Assembly: GCF_016908295.1 (NCBI RefSeq)
Contig: NZ_JAFBDO010000001.1
Location: 868,001 to 932,000 of the forward strand
Direction of reading: 5' to 3'
Length of the DNA stretch: 64,000 nt
From: Thalassobacillus pellis
GTDB lineage: Bacteria > Bacillota > Bacilli > Bacillales > Halobacillaceae
Shown here: piece by piece, positions 1 to 8,136 of the stretch
How the letters are laid out: each line of letters begins with the position of its first letter
How positions within the stretch are numbered: the first letter of the stretch is position 1
Position numbers and translations under genes: made by a program
The notes under the pieces: generated by a model
The model's database searches: none
What the model was told of the DNA's origin: nothing
The model's input: only the letters and a program-made list of their open reading frames with translations

Positions 1-111
1 CATCCCTTTCGTAATCATGTAAAATTTAATGTGGGTAAATATTAAATAAATCAGACATGACCGATAGACGTTAATTATTTTACTATATTATGTAAGTAGA
101 CACAATACTAG

Positions 112-137
112 AAGGACACTTTTGTGTCCTTTTTTTG
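112..137 (+). terminator. Intrinsic terminator of an upstream gene
   Basis: AAGGACAC, a TTTT loop and GTGTCCTT form a perfect 8-bp hairpin followed by a T run. It probably ends a gene lying left of the window. I see no gene in bases 1-221. Confidence 0.75.
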
Positions 138-233
138 TTGAGCTATTTAAACCCCAGTTCTCTAATAGGAATGATTTTCTTTCCTATGTTAAAATGTAGG
201 CATGAATGAAATCAAAGAAGGATGTGGCCTGAT

Positions 234-1163
234 ATGCGTGTTGTAAATAATATCGCTGAACTGATCGGAGATACACCATTAGTAAAACTGAATAAGCTTT
301 CTCCGGAAAATGGTGCAGATATTTATATGAAACTGGAAATGTTTAATCCAAGCGGAAGCGTCAAAGACCGAGCCGCTTACAATATGATTCTCCAGGCAGA
401 AATGGACGGACATTTGAAAGAAGGTTCTGTAATTATTGAGCCGACAAGCGGTAATACAGGAATAGGGCTTGCCATGAGTGCGGCAGCTCGTGGTTATCGC
501 TCCATATTAGTAATGCCTGATACGATGACACAGGAGCGAATCAACCTGCTAAAAGCATATGGTGCAGAAATCTATTTGACTCCGGGGGATGAAAAAATGC
601 CTGGAGCAATTGAAAAAGCAAAGCAATTAGTAAAAGAAACTCCAGGGGGTTTTATGCCCATGCAGTTTGAAAATCCCGCAAATGCCGATGCCCACCGGGA
701 CACAACTGCCAGAGAAATCATCGAAGCCGTCGAAAATATCGGCCGTCCGTTTGCTGCTTTCGTTTCCACTGCTGGAACGGGCGGGACAGTCACCGGAACA
801 GGAGAAGAACTCAAGAAACATTTCAAGGATTTGACTATTCACGTTGCTGAACCAAAAGGCTCACCTGTTTTATCAGGTGGAAAGCCAGGCAAACACAAAC
901 TGGTTGGCACCAGTCCTGGCTTCATCCCGGATATTCTGAACCAGAACGTCTATGATGAAATTTTTCAAATCAGTGATGAAGATGCTTATGACACCACACG
1001 GCGGCTTGCAAGGGAAGAAGGTATACTGGTGGGGACTTCAGCAGGTGCCGCTTGCTATGCAGCTATGAAAGTTGCTGAACGGAAAACAAAAGAAGAAATT
1101 ATCATCGCAATTGCGCCTGATACTGGTGAGCGATACCTGTCTGGGGACCTGTTTAAATATTAA
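234..1163 (+). CDS. cysK: Cysteine synthase (O-acetylserine sulfhydrylase)
   Basis: This PLP-dependent enzyme makes L-cysteine from O-acetylserine and sulfide in the cytoplasm. The PLP-binding lysine is K44 in NPSGSVKDR. The PTSGNTG loop that holds the substrate carboxylate lies at residues 70-76, and GTGGTVTGTGE and GTSAGAA are the phosphate- and PLP-contacting loops. At 309 residues it has the normal CysK length. I chose ATG 234 because AAAGAAGG (214-221) is a usable ribosome binding site for it and touches the alternative ATG at 222, and because the protein then starts MRVVNNIAELIGDTP like the family. It is monocistronic and ends at a bidirectional terminator. A CysM or MccA (O-acetylserine-dependent cystathionine synthase) role is possible, but the LVMPDTMTQERINLLKAYGA stretch favours CysK. 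Confidence 0.88.
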   Translation: MRVVNNIAELIGDTPLVKLNKLSPENGADIYMKLEMFNPSGSVKDRAAYNMILQAEMDGHLKEGSVIIEPTSGNTGIGLAMSAAARGYRSILVMPDTMTQERINLLKAYGAEIYLTPGDEKMPGAIEKAKQLVKETPGGFMPMQFENPANADAHRDTTAREIIEAVENIGRPFAAFVSTAGTGGTVTGTGEELKKHFKDLTIHVAEPKGSPVLSGGKPGKHKLVGTSPGFIPDILNQNVYDEIFQISDEDAYDTTRRLAREEGILVGTSAGAACYAAMKVAERKTKEEIIIAIAPDTGERYLSGDLFKY

Positions 1164-1263
1164 ATACATGGTTGGTAAGTATTGCAGACTAACCAGTTGA
1201 TCTATCAGTAAAGCGTGCTGAAATTCGTCTGGTTGACCAAGCCCGCATGGTTATTAATGCAGC

Positions 1264-1292
1264 TGCCCGCCTCTTTGAAAAGGGGCGGGTTT
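1264..1292. terminator. Bidirectional terminator between convergent genes
   Basis: CCCGCC (1266-1271) pairs with GGCGGG (1284-1289). The stem is followed by T residues on the plus strand and lies two bases from the stop of the opposing gene. Confidence 0.7.
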
Positions 1293-1293
1293 A

Positions 1294-1905
1294 TTATATT
1301 CTATAAAGGTCCCGAAATCTGAGATGCCACCCGGAATGATAGGAAAATACCCTTAGTGCAATGACAAGAAAGAATAAAAGATACATTTGCCAGACCTGGT
1401 TTACATCTACCCAGTCCATTCCAATCACGAAACCTGCAAATAAAGCCCAAACAGCATATATTTCCTGGTGAAGAACCATTGGTTTTCGCTGCGCAAGTAC
1501 ATCCCTCGTCATACCGCCTCCTACTCCCGTCAAAATAGCCGCGAAAATGACACCTCCCAAAGGAAATCCAGCTGATAAGGCAAATGCCGCCCCTTGAATG
1601 GCAAAGGCAGAAAGCCCTATCGCATCTAAATATACATTCCACTTATCCCAGAGCATAACCCAGTTTTTCGGAAAAAAATATACGATTGCAATCGTTATAA
1701 TGGCAATATAGAATAGATACCCTTGCTCCCAGACATGCACAACAGGAACATCAAGGGTGATATTCCTTATGATACCTCCCGCAAATGGAGTGGCAATCCC
1801 AAGCATGAAGGTGCCAAAAATGTCATAACGTTCCGTTAGTGCCACAATAGCCCCGCTGAAAGCAAAGGCTGCAACTGCGATTATATTCAATAAATCCCAA
1901 TACAT
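1294..1905 (-). CDS. TRIC/UPF0126-family membrane protein (YvgT-like)
   Basis: This 203-residue integral membrane protein has about seven hydrophobic segments arranged as a duplicated three-helix unit. The repeat is visible as AFAFSGAIVALTER with GGIIRN in the first half and LDAIGLSAFAIQGA with GVGGGMTRD in the second. That is the hallmark of the UPF0126/TRIC family, whose structurally studied members are trimeric cation channels; the substrate here is not known. The ATG is preceded by GAGGAG at normal spacing. It stands alone, convergent with cysK. Confidence 0.8.
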   Translation of the reverse strand: MYWDLLNIIAVAAFAFSGAIVALTERYDIFGTFMLGIATPFAGGIIRNITLDVPVVHVWEQGYLFYIAIITIAIVYFFPKNWVMLWDKWNVYLDAIGLSAFAIQGAAFALSAGFPLGGVIFAAILTGVGGGMTRDVLAQRKPMVLHQEIYAVWALFAGFVIGMDWVDVNQVWQMYLLFFLVIALRVFSYHSGWHLRFRDLYRI

Positions 1906-2130
1906 TATCCATTACTCCTCTACCACAGAAAGCTATGACACTTATCTTACCAATAATTTAAAGACATGCCTAGAAATCAGAATATGGCAATTGAAACAGG
2001 TTTCACAAATGGTAATATATCCCTAATAAAATAGAACTTTTTCACCGGTGTTGCAATTTGCCACAAGGATATTCTATGGTAATGGCGAATTATAAATTAC
2101 TAACTGAAGTAACTACAGGTGGGAACAACT

Positions 2131-2655
2131 ATGAGAAGATGGCTGATTAAATTAAGAAAAGAAAAATCCTATACCCAGCAGGAGGTGGCGTCCAACGTCC
2201 ATATTGACCGTGCTTATTATGCCCAAATAGAAAATGGAACAAGAAACCCAAGCATTTATGTGGCAAAACAGATTGCCGCATTTTTCAACATTAATCCTTC
2301 TACTTTTTTCATGGAACATATCAGCGATCCGTTCCAGGTGGCAATAGCTAATTCTCCCATCATCGTGGCTCACAATGGGTTGGATTTACGATACACATGG
2401 ATTTTCAACCCGCATAAGGACTTTGATCCTGGATTTATTATGGGGAAAAGGGATGATGAACTGGCCAATAACGATGGTACCGTTGCTCTCATGAAATTAA
2501 AGGAACAAACGATCAAAGAAAACAAACCAATGCGCAGACAAATTCAATTTCCACTTTCGGATGGATTAGTAACGTACGATATTTTCGCCCAGCCCATTCT
2601 GGATAATCATGGTAACGTAATAGGGGTGGCTTCAACTTTATCCCTGCTACCCTGA
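2131..2655 (+). CDS. XRE-family regulator with a C-terminal PAS-like domain
   Basis: Residues 1-60 form a helix-turn-helix of the phage repressor class (YTQQEVASNVHIDRAYYAQIENGTRNPS is the recognition region). Residues of about 65-170 look like a PAS fold (ANSPIIVAHNGLDLRYTWIFNP, then GKRDDEL, ending in DNHGNVIGVASTLSLL). A ligand-sensing DNA-binding protein is therefore likely, but no ligand can be read from the sequence. I chose ATG 2131 because AGGTGGG (2117-2123) sits 7 bases before it; an upstream GTG at 2119 lies inside that site. The sporulation checkpoint gene sda follows after 25 bases, so the two may be co-transcribed and this protein could influence sporulation; that is inference from position only. 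Confidence 0.75.
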   Translation: MRRWLIKLRKEKSYTQQEVASNVHIDRAYYAQIENGTRNPSIYVAKQIAAFFNINPSTFFMEHISDPFQVAIANSPIIVAHNGLDLRYTWIFNPHKDFDPGFIMGKRDDELANNDGTVALMKLKEQTIKENKPMRRQIQFPLSDGLVTYDIFAQPILDNHGNVIGVASTLSLLP

Positions 2656-2680
2656 CCTTTGGAAGGAGCGATAGCAAAGC

Positions 2681-2821
2681 ATGGAAAGTTTATCATCTGA
2701 AATGTTGCTCCAAGCCTATCTTGCAGCCAAAGAACTGGATGTTGATGAGGCATTCCTCGACTTATTGGAGAAAGAAATGGATCGAAGACAAATAAAAATT
2801 GCATCTGATACAGCAAGATAA
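2681..2821 (+). CDS. sda: Sporulation histidine kinase inhibitor Sda
   Basis: This short gene encodes 46 residues beginning MESLSSEMLLQAYLAAKEL and ending in KIASDTAR. It matches the Sda helical hairpin, including the SxELLxxxYxxAxEL first helix and FLDLLEKEMDRR in the second, and has the same length as Bacillus subtilis Sda. Sda binds the KinA-type sensor kinase dimerisation domain and blocks phosphate flow to Spo0A when DNA replication is disturbed. GGAAGGAG (2661-2668) is its ribosome binding site, 12 bases upstream. In Bacillus subtilis sda is activated by DnaA; I find no convincing TTATNCACA box here, so DnaA control cannot be claimed. Its presence marks the organism as a spore former. 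Confidence 0.9.
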   Translation: MESLSSEMLLQAYLAAKELDVDEAFLDLLEKEMDRRQIKIASDTAR

Positions 2822-2905
2822 AAAGGGCCCGAAAGATGTGCCCAGCTTGAACAACCATTTCTCTTTCGGAGTCCCTTATAGAATGCAATTTAATGAAAAA
2901 GGTTT

Positions 2906-4855
2906 TTATTTTTCCAAACGATCTTTGACCCAGTTAATAAGACCACCCATAAGGATGAATTCCAATTGTCGTGGAGATAGAGCATGTTCCACCTTAATAT
3001 TCTTACCTTTATCTTTTACCGTAACTTCAAATTGGTTCGACTTCGCCAGCTTTTCACGTAACTCATTGAACTGCAGGACATCCCCTTGTTCTAACTCTTC
3101 CCAATCCTCTTCGTTGACAAATGTTAACGGCAGCACTCCAAAATTGGCAAGGTTCTGCCAATGTATTCTGGCAAAATCCTGTACAATAGCTACGCGAAGA
3201 CCAAGGTATCGCGGAGCGAGAGCGGCATGTTCCCGACTCGATCCCTGACCATAATTTTGCCCGCCGACAATTGCATGACCTCCTTGGGCCCGAATATCCA
3301 TTGCACGATCATAATAGGTTTCATCTACAATCTCAAAGGAAAACTTACTGATTTCAGGAAGATTGCTTCGGTAAGGGAGGACACGGGCTCCTCCTGCCAA
3401 AATTTCGTCAGTGGAGATATCATTACCCATTTTCAGGAGAATTGGAAGCTCCATATCGTTAGGTAACTCTTCCATTTTAGGAATGGAAGCAATATTCGGA
3501 CCTTTAACTAATTCCACTTGTTGCGCCTCGTCATGCGATACAGGCGTTTGAAGAAGATCTAAATCAACCGTAGGCTTTTTTGGTTCATCCACTTTCGGAT
3601 AATCAAAGTCCAGTGACCTCGGGTCTGTAATCTCCCCGGTCAATGCGGAGGCTGCAGCTGTTTCAGGACTGACAAGAAAGACCCTGTCCTCTTTCGTCCC
3701 CGATCTTCCTGGAAAATTCCTAGGTGTTGTACGGAGACTATTTCTCCCGGTAGCAGGCGCCTGTCCCATTCCGATGCAGCCGTTACAGCCTGCCTGATGC
3801 AAGCGGCCCCCTGCCTGGATAAAGTTTGCAATATGTCCTTCTTTTGATAAGTCTAACAGCATCTGGCGGGACGTAGGATTAATATCAAAAGAGACGTTCT
3901 CATTAACTTTCCTGCCTTCAACTATTTTGGATGCGATTGCAAAATCTCTATACCCCGGGTTCGCAGAGGAGCCAACATAAGCCTGATAAATAGGTTCCCC
4001 TTCCACTTCACTTACTTTGACAACGTTTCCCGGGCTTGTCGGTTTTGCTATCATTGGCTCGAGCTTGGACAGATCAATCTCCTCTTCAATATCGTAAGTT
4101 GCATCTTTATCAGCCGTTAATTCTATCCATTCGTCTTCTCTTTGCTCCTGTCTCATAAAACGCTTCGTTTCTTCATCTGAAGGAAATACGGTCCCTGTAG
4201 CACCTAATTCTGCACCCATGTTGGCGATGACATGACGGTCCATGGCGCTGAGATTTTCTATCCCCGGGCCATAGTATTCAAATACATGGTTAGCCGCTGC
4301 TTTTACACCATGCCTGCGCAGCATTTCCAAAATGACATCTTTGGCGCTGACCCAGTTAGGCAATTTTCCAGTAACCTTCACGCCCCATACTTTCGGCATT
4401 TTTACATAAAATGGCTCTCCTGCAATGGCCATCGCTACATCTATTCCTCCGGCTCCCATTGCAAGCATTCCCATACACCCATTGGCACATGTGTGACTAT
4501 CAGAACCAAGCAGGGTTTTGCCTGGTCTTGCCAGCCGCTGCATATGGACGGGATGACTTACTCCATTACCCGGTCTACTGTAATACAATCCAAACCGTTT
4601 GGCTGCACTTTGCAGGAACAAGTGATCATCAGGGTTCTTACTATCTTCCTGAATCAAATTATGGTCAACATACTGGGCAGAAGCTTCTGTTTTAGCACGG
4701 TCTACACCCATAGCCTCCAGCTCCAACATCACCATTGTCCCAGTCGCATCCTGTGTCAATGTCTGATCAATTTTCAGGCCGATTTCACTTCCCGGTTTCA
4801 TTTCTCCTTCAAGTAAATGGTCTTTAATCAATTTCTGTGTCACATTCAACCCCAT
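2906..4855 (-). CDS. Short aconitase-family hydratase (Aquifex-type)
   Basis: This 649-residue protein belongs to the aconitase/isopropylmalate isomerase superfamily. It is about 260 residues shorter than the usual bacilli CitB and resembles the short form called Aquifex-type aconitate hydratase. The catalytic domain comes first (GSDSHTCANG at 117-126, GCNGCIGMGQ at 356-365). A swivel domain follows near the C-terminus (GNDISTDEILAGG, then GGQNYGQGSSREHAALAPRYLG with the substrate-binding SSR). Two cluster cysteines are present, C357 and C360. The position that normally supplies the first [4Fe-4S] ligand (SCTN) reads SSAN at 296-299, so cluster binding may differ. AAAGGAGG precedes the ATG. 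It is monocistronic. Aconitate hydratase is the best guess, but another hydratase substrate is possible. Confidence 0.75.
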   Translation of the reverse strand: MGLNVTQKLIKDHLLEGEMKPGSEIGLKIDQTLTQDATGTMVMLELEAMGVDRAKTEASAQYVDHNLIQEDSKNPDDHLFLQSAAKRFGLYYSRPGNGVSHPVHMQRLARPGKTLLGSDSHTCANGCMGMLAMGAGGIDVAMAIAGEPFYVKMPKVWGVKVTGKLPNWVSAKDVILEMLRRHGVKAAANHVFEYYGPGIENLSAMDRHVIANMGAELGATGTVFPSDEETKRFMRQEQREDEWIELTADKDATYDIEEEIDLSKLEPMIAKPTSPGNVVKVSEVEGEPIYQAYVGSSANPGYRDFAIASKIVEGRKVNENVSFDINPTSRQMLLDLSKEGHIANFIQAGGRLHQAGCNGCIGMGQAPATGRNSLRTTPRNFPGRSGTKEDRVFLVSPETAAASALTGEITDPRSLDFDYPKVDEPKKPTVDLDLLQTPVSHDEAQQVELVKGPNIASIPKMEELPNDMELPILLKMGNDISTDEILAGGARVLPYRSNLPEISKFSFEIVDETYYDRAMDIRAQGGHAIVGGQNYGQGSSREHAALAPRYLGLRVAIVQDFARIHWQNLANFGVLPLTFVNEEDWEELEQGDVLQFNELREKLAKSNQFEVTVKDKGKNIKVEHALSPRQLEFILMGGLINWVKDRLEK

Positions 4856-4954
4856 CAGACTTCCTCCTTTTCAAAAACTTATGCGCAGATAGCGTCATAC
4901 CAATCATTTACCCGTAAAGAAATGGCATTATTCGTAAAAAACCAGCAATGCCAT

Positions 4955-4984
4955 AAAAAATGCCATCCATAAGTTACGGATGGC
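4955..4984 (-). terminator. Terminator of the DUF6933 gene
   Basis: On the minus strand GCCATCC and GGATGGC form a 7-bp hairpin followed by a T run (plus-strand A run 4955-4960). Confidence 0.75.
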
Positions 4985-5015
4985 TTTAAAAGGTTCGAAT
5001 TAATAAATGTGGTCC

Positions 5016-5522
5016 TCATTTGTTCTCTTCAAAATATTTTTTAAAAGCCTCCAAAGGATAGGAATGCTTTAAATTAAGAAAAATCTGTTCATTATTTCGG
5101 ATGTTGAGTTGGACAGCATCAATTTGTTCAAAGGTTTCATCCTCATAGAAGATATCACACACCTTTTTAAGCTCTACCATCCTTCCAATTGCTGTACGGT
5201 TATGCGTCTTTGTGTAGACGATTTCTTTTCCCGCTTGCATCATATCCTCAATGATATCCTGATCGATTTCCAGTACCCTTAGCAATTCCCTGAGGGAGCC
5301 CATTATCACCTGATCGATATTATCGAATTGCTCCCTTTTTAATCCGAGGAGTATCATATTAAGACCGGTCGCATCGTTTAGCAATAATACACTTTTCCTC
5401 CGTCGAAAGGTAAAGACGTTCATATGCCAGCGATAGATATCAGGGATATCGACTGCATCAGCTGGTTGAATTTCTTTCCTGAGTTCCTTTGCCATTTTTT
5501 GTGTTACGGCAATTTGCATCAT
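5016..5522 (-). CDS. DUF6933-like protein of unknown function
   Basis: The 168-residue soluble protein has the pattern MxQIAVTQKMAKEL, then WHMNVFTFRRRKSVLLLNDATGLNMILLGLK. I associate this pattern with DUF6933, a small bacterial family without an assigned function. There is no signal peptide and no recognisable catalytic motif. Two adjacent ATG codons (5522 and 5519) could both serve as start. It is monocistronic, with its own terminator, just downstream of the trehalose operon but separated from it by the treR terminator. Family assignment is from memory of the motif and is moderately secure; function is unknown. Confidence 0.6.
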   Translation of the reverse strand: MMQIAVTQKMAKELRKEIQPADAVDIPDIYRWHMNVFTFRRRKSVLLLNDATGLNMILLGLKREQFDNIDQVIMGSLRELLRVLEIDQDIIEDMMQAGKEIVYTKTHNRTAIGRMVELKKVCDIFYEDETFEQIDAVQLNIRNNEQIFLNLKHSYPLEAFKKYFEENK

Positions 5523-5651
5523 GTTTACTCATCTACCCTTTCCATAGTTTGTCCCTTCAGCTTACCATTCCGTTATTTAAATTGAAAATTACAGCGGGTC
5601 TGCTACAAGTGAAAAAGTTTTATACGTTCCAGCCAAATGTTTTTTTCACAG

Positions 5652-5682
5652 AAAAAAGGTCCCCATTTTCACAGGAACCTTT
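5652..5682 (-). terminator. Terminator of the trehalose operon
   Basis: On the minus strand AAGGTTCC and GGGACCTT form a hairpin followed by TTTT. The 5' arm overlaps the last codons and stop of treR. Confidence 0.65.
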
Positions 5683-6397
5683 CTCCTTTACTGCGTCTGG
5701 CAAAATCGACGAACCGGAACTTGTCCGGCCGATGCCTGGACTCTGTATATTGAAATAAAGTCGTATCCTCCAAGTAGACGAAACTTCGAATGACGACAAC
5801 CTGATCGTGTGTCTCCACGTCTATGTGAGTCTCATCTTCTTCCGTTACAGGTTCGACGACGATTTCCTTTTTGGCGAAACTAATCGCAAGACCCAGATCA
5901 TCCTCTATAAATGAATAAATAGAATCTTCACAGATCGTTTTCGTCAGTCTCTCCACAATATCTCCACGAATATAGTCTTTATCGAGAATGACTTTTTCTC
6001 CGTCCATTTCACGTGTCCGTACGATTTTCCAAACGTAGGAATCCTTCGGGCATTGCAGCAATTCCATAACCTTTTGATTCGGCTCTATCTGATATAACTC
6101 TACTACCCTGGTGTTGGTTTGTTGACCAGATTCCTCTGCCAATTCTTTGAAACTGGTCAGGCCGGAAACAGGAAACTCAATTTTGTTTCGGTCTAACACG
6201 ATAGAACCTTTACCTCTTACCTTCTGGATGTAACCATTTTGTGAAAGCAGGTTCAGAGCTTTTCGAATTGTCTCCCGGGAAGTGCCATAACGGCTGCAAA
6301 GTTCATGCTCGGAGGGCAGCCGTTCTCCTGCCAGAAGCTTGCCTTCTCTTATTAACAATACGAGCTCTTGATAAATGTCTAAATACTTCTTTTTCAT
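5669..6397 (-). CDS. treR: Trehalose operon repressor, GntR family
   Basis: This 242-residue regulator has an N-terminal winged helix-turn-helix (residues 5-70, GERLPSEHELCSRYGTSRETIRKALNLLSQNGYI) and a UTRA effector domain (about 90-235). TreR of bacilli represses the tre operon and is released by trehalose-6-phosphate. It is the last gene of EIIA-treP-treA-treR, 29 bases after treA. Two copies of a TGTATATACA palindrome lie at the operon promoter (10102-10113 and 10133-10144), which are its expected operators, so it is probably autoregulated. Confidence 0.88.
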   Translation of the reverse strand: MKKKYLDIYQELVLLIREGKLLAGERLPSEHELCSRYGTSRETIRKALNLLSQNGYIQKVRGKGSIVLDRNKIEFPVSGLTSFKELAEESGQQTNTRVVELYQIEPNQKVMELLQCPKDSYVWKIVRTREMDGEKVILDKDYIRGDIVERLTKTICEDSIYSFIEDDLGLAISFAKKEIVVEPVTEEDETHIDVETHDQVVVIRSFVYLEDTTLFQYTESRHRPDKFRFVDFARRSKGERFL

Positions 6398-6426
6398 AGA
6401 ATCACCAAAACCATTATACTCTCCGT

Positions 6427-8106
6427 TTAATGGATATGGAATACCAACGATTCGTATGGACGCAATTCAAACGAACCCACTTGTTCAGGTACCTCTTCAT
6501 AATTGCTGATAAGAACGTCGATATTCTCGCCTTCAAAATTATGGTCATCCGGCAGCCGCCACTCGGTTTTCTTACCATAGAAATTATTGATTACTAACAA
6601 GGTTTCCCCGTTCCATTTCCTAATATAAGCGAAAATCTGTTCATCTTCTTTAAGAATCCACTCATAATCGCCATGGGTAATTATGTCATAGTCCTTCCGG
6701 AGTTGAATCAGCTTTTGGTAATGATGGAAAATGGAATTCTCTTGTTCAACTGCCTTTTCTGCGTTGACTTCCTGATAATTGTCCGCTACATCAATCCAAG
6801 GGATACCCTTCGTGAAACCGGCATGCTCCCCGGCATTCCATTGTACAGGTGTCCGGGAGTTATCACGGGACTTCTGTTTCAGTATAGAAAGAAGCTCCTT
6901 ATCGGAATAACCTTGTTCTTTTAAAATTTTATACATGTTGAGAGATTCGACATCCCGATATTTTTCAATAGAGTCAAAATAAGGGTTCGTCATGCCGAAT
7001 TCTTCCCCTTGATAGATATAAGGGGTCCCCTGCATCATGTGAATCGTTGTCGCAAGCATCTTCGCTGATTTATCCGGATAATTTACATCATCCCCAAATC
7101 GGGACAACGCTCGGGGCTGGTCGTGGTTATTCCAGAACAAGGCGTTCCAGCCCTGCCCTTCATTCATTTCTTTTTGCCAAATGGATAAAATCTGCTTTAA
7201 CTGCTTGAAATCAAAATCAGCAACTGTCCATTTTTCACCATTCGGATAATCTACTTTCAAATGATGGAAGTTAAACGTCATACTCAGCTCTTTACGGTCA
7301 GGCTTAGTATAGAGGATGCAGTGTTCGATTGTCGTAGAAGACATCTCACCTACTGTCAATAAATCATAAGGAGCAAAAACTTCCCTGTTCATTTCCTGCA
7401 AATATTCGTGAACTCGGGGACCATCGGTGTAAAACTTCCGTCCATCCCCAGGCAATGTACTGCCGTCATCATCCGGGAACAATTGATTTTTGGAAATTAA
7501 GTTGATGACGTCCAGACGGAAACCGTCGACACCTTTATCTGCCCAAAAGCGCATCATCTCATAGACTTTCCTTCTTACCTCTTCATTTTCCCAGTTCAAG
7601 TCAGCCTGAGTCACATCAAATAAGTGAAGGTAATATTGGCCGGAGCTCTCATCATATTCCCATGCTGACCCGCCGAACTTGGACTTCCAGTTGTTCGGTG
7701 GGCCGCCATCTTTGCCATCTCTCCATATATAGTAATCACGATAAGGATTATCTTTTGATTTTTTGGCTTCCTGGAACCATTCATGTTCCGTTGAGGTATG
7801 GTTAACCACAATATCCATGATCAATTTCATTCCACGCTGGTGGACACCGGAAAGAAGCCTGTCCATATCTTCCATCGTCCCATATTCTGAGTGAATATCA
7901 TAATAGTCACTGATGTCATAACCGTTATCTCGCTGTGGAGACTTATAAGGAGGAGTCAGCCAAAGTACATCGACCCCTAACTCTTTCAAATAATCAAGTT
8001 TTTCTATGATGCCTTGTATATCACCGACACCATTTCCTGTTGTATCATTGAAGCTCTTCGGGTAAATTTGGTAAACTACCGCCTTCTTCCACCAAGCCTG
8101 ATCCAT
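6427..8106 (-). CDS. treA: Alpha,alpha-phosphotrehalase (trehalose-6-phosphate hydrolase)
   Basis: This 559-residue glycoside hydrolase family 13 enzyme splits cytoplasmic trehalose-6-phosphate into glucose and glucose-6-phosphate. The (beta/alpha)8 barrel motifs are all present: DIVVNHTS at 98-105, the nucleophile D199 in GFRLDV, the acid/base E254 in VGEMS, and the transition-state stabiliser D329 in WNNHDQPR. Length is typical of TreA/TreC. GGTGGTG precedes the ATG. It lies between treP and treR in the operon, so its substrate is the product of the TreP phosphotransferase. The related oligo-1,6-glucosidases share the fold, but operon context settles the call. Confidence 0.93.
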   Translation of the reverse strand: MDQAWWKKAVVYQIYPKSFNDTTGNGVGDIQGIIEKLDYLKELGVDVLWLTPPYKSPQRDNGYDISDYYDIHSEYGTMEDMDRLLSGVHQRGMKLIMDIVVNHTSTEHEWFQEAKKSKDNPYRDYYIWRDGKDGGPPNNWKSKFGGSAWEYDESSGQYYLHLFDVTQADLNWENEEVRRKVYEMMRFWADKGVDGFRLDVINLISKNQLFPDDDGSTLPGDGRKFYTDGPRVHEYLQEMNREVFAPYDLLTVGEMSSTTIEHCILYTKPDRKELSMTFNFHHLKVDYPNGEKWTVADFDFKQLKQILSIWQKEMNEGQGWNALFWNNHDQPRALSRFGDDVNYPDKSAKMLATTIHMMQGTPYIYQGEEFGMTNPYFDSIEKYRDVESLNMYKILKEQGYSDKELLSILKQKSRDNSRTPVQWNAGEHAGFTKGIPWIDVADNYQEVNAEKAVEQENSIFHHYQKLIQLRKDYDIITHGDYEWILKEDEQIFAYIRKWNGETLLVINNFYGKKTEWRLPDDHNFEGENIDVLISNYEEVPEQVGSFELRPYESLVFHIH

Positions 8107-8136
8107 TTTAACACCACCAAAAATTATAGTTGTTCC

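Noticed and set aside
1906-2130. DnaA box upstream of the XRE-sda unit
   Set aside because: Best candidates (such as TTGCCACAA) differ from TTATNCACA at two positions; too weak.
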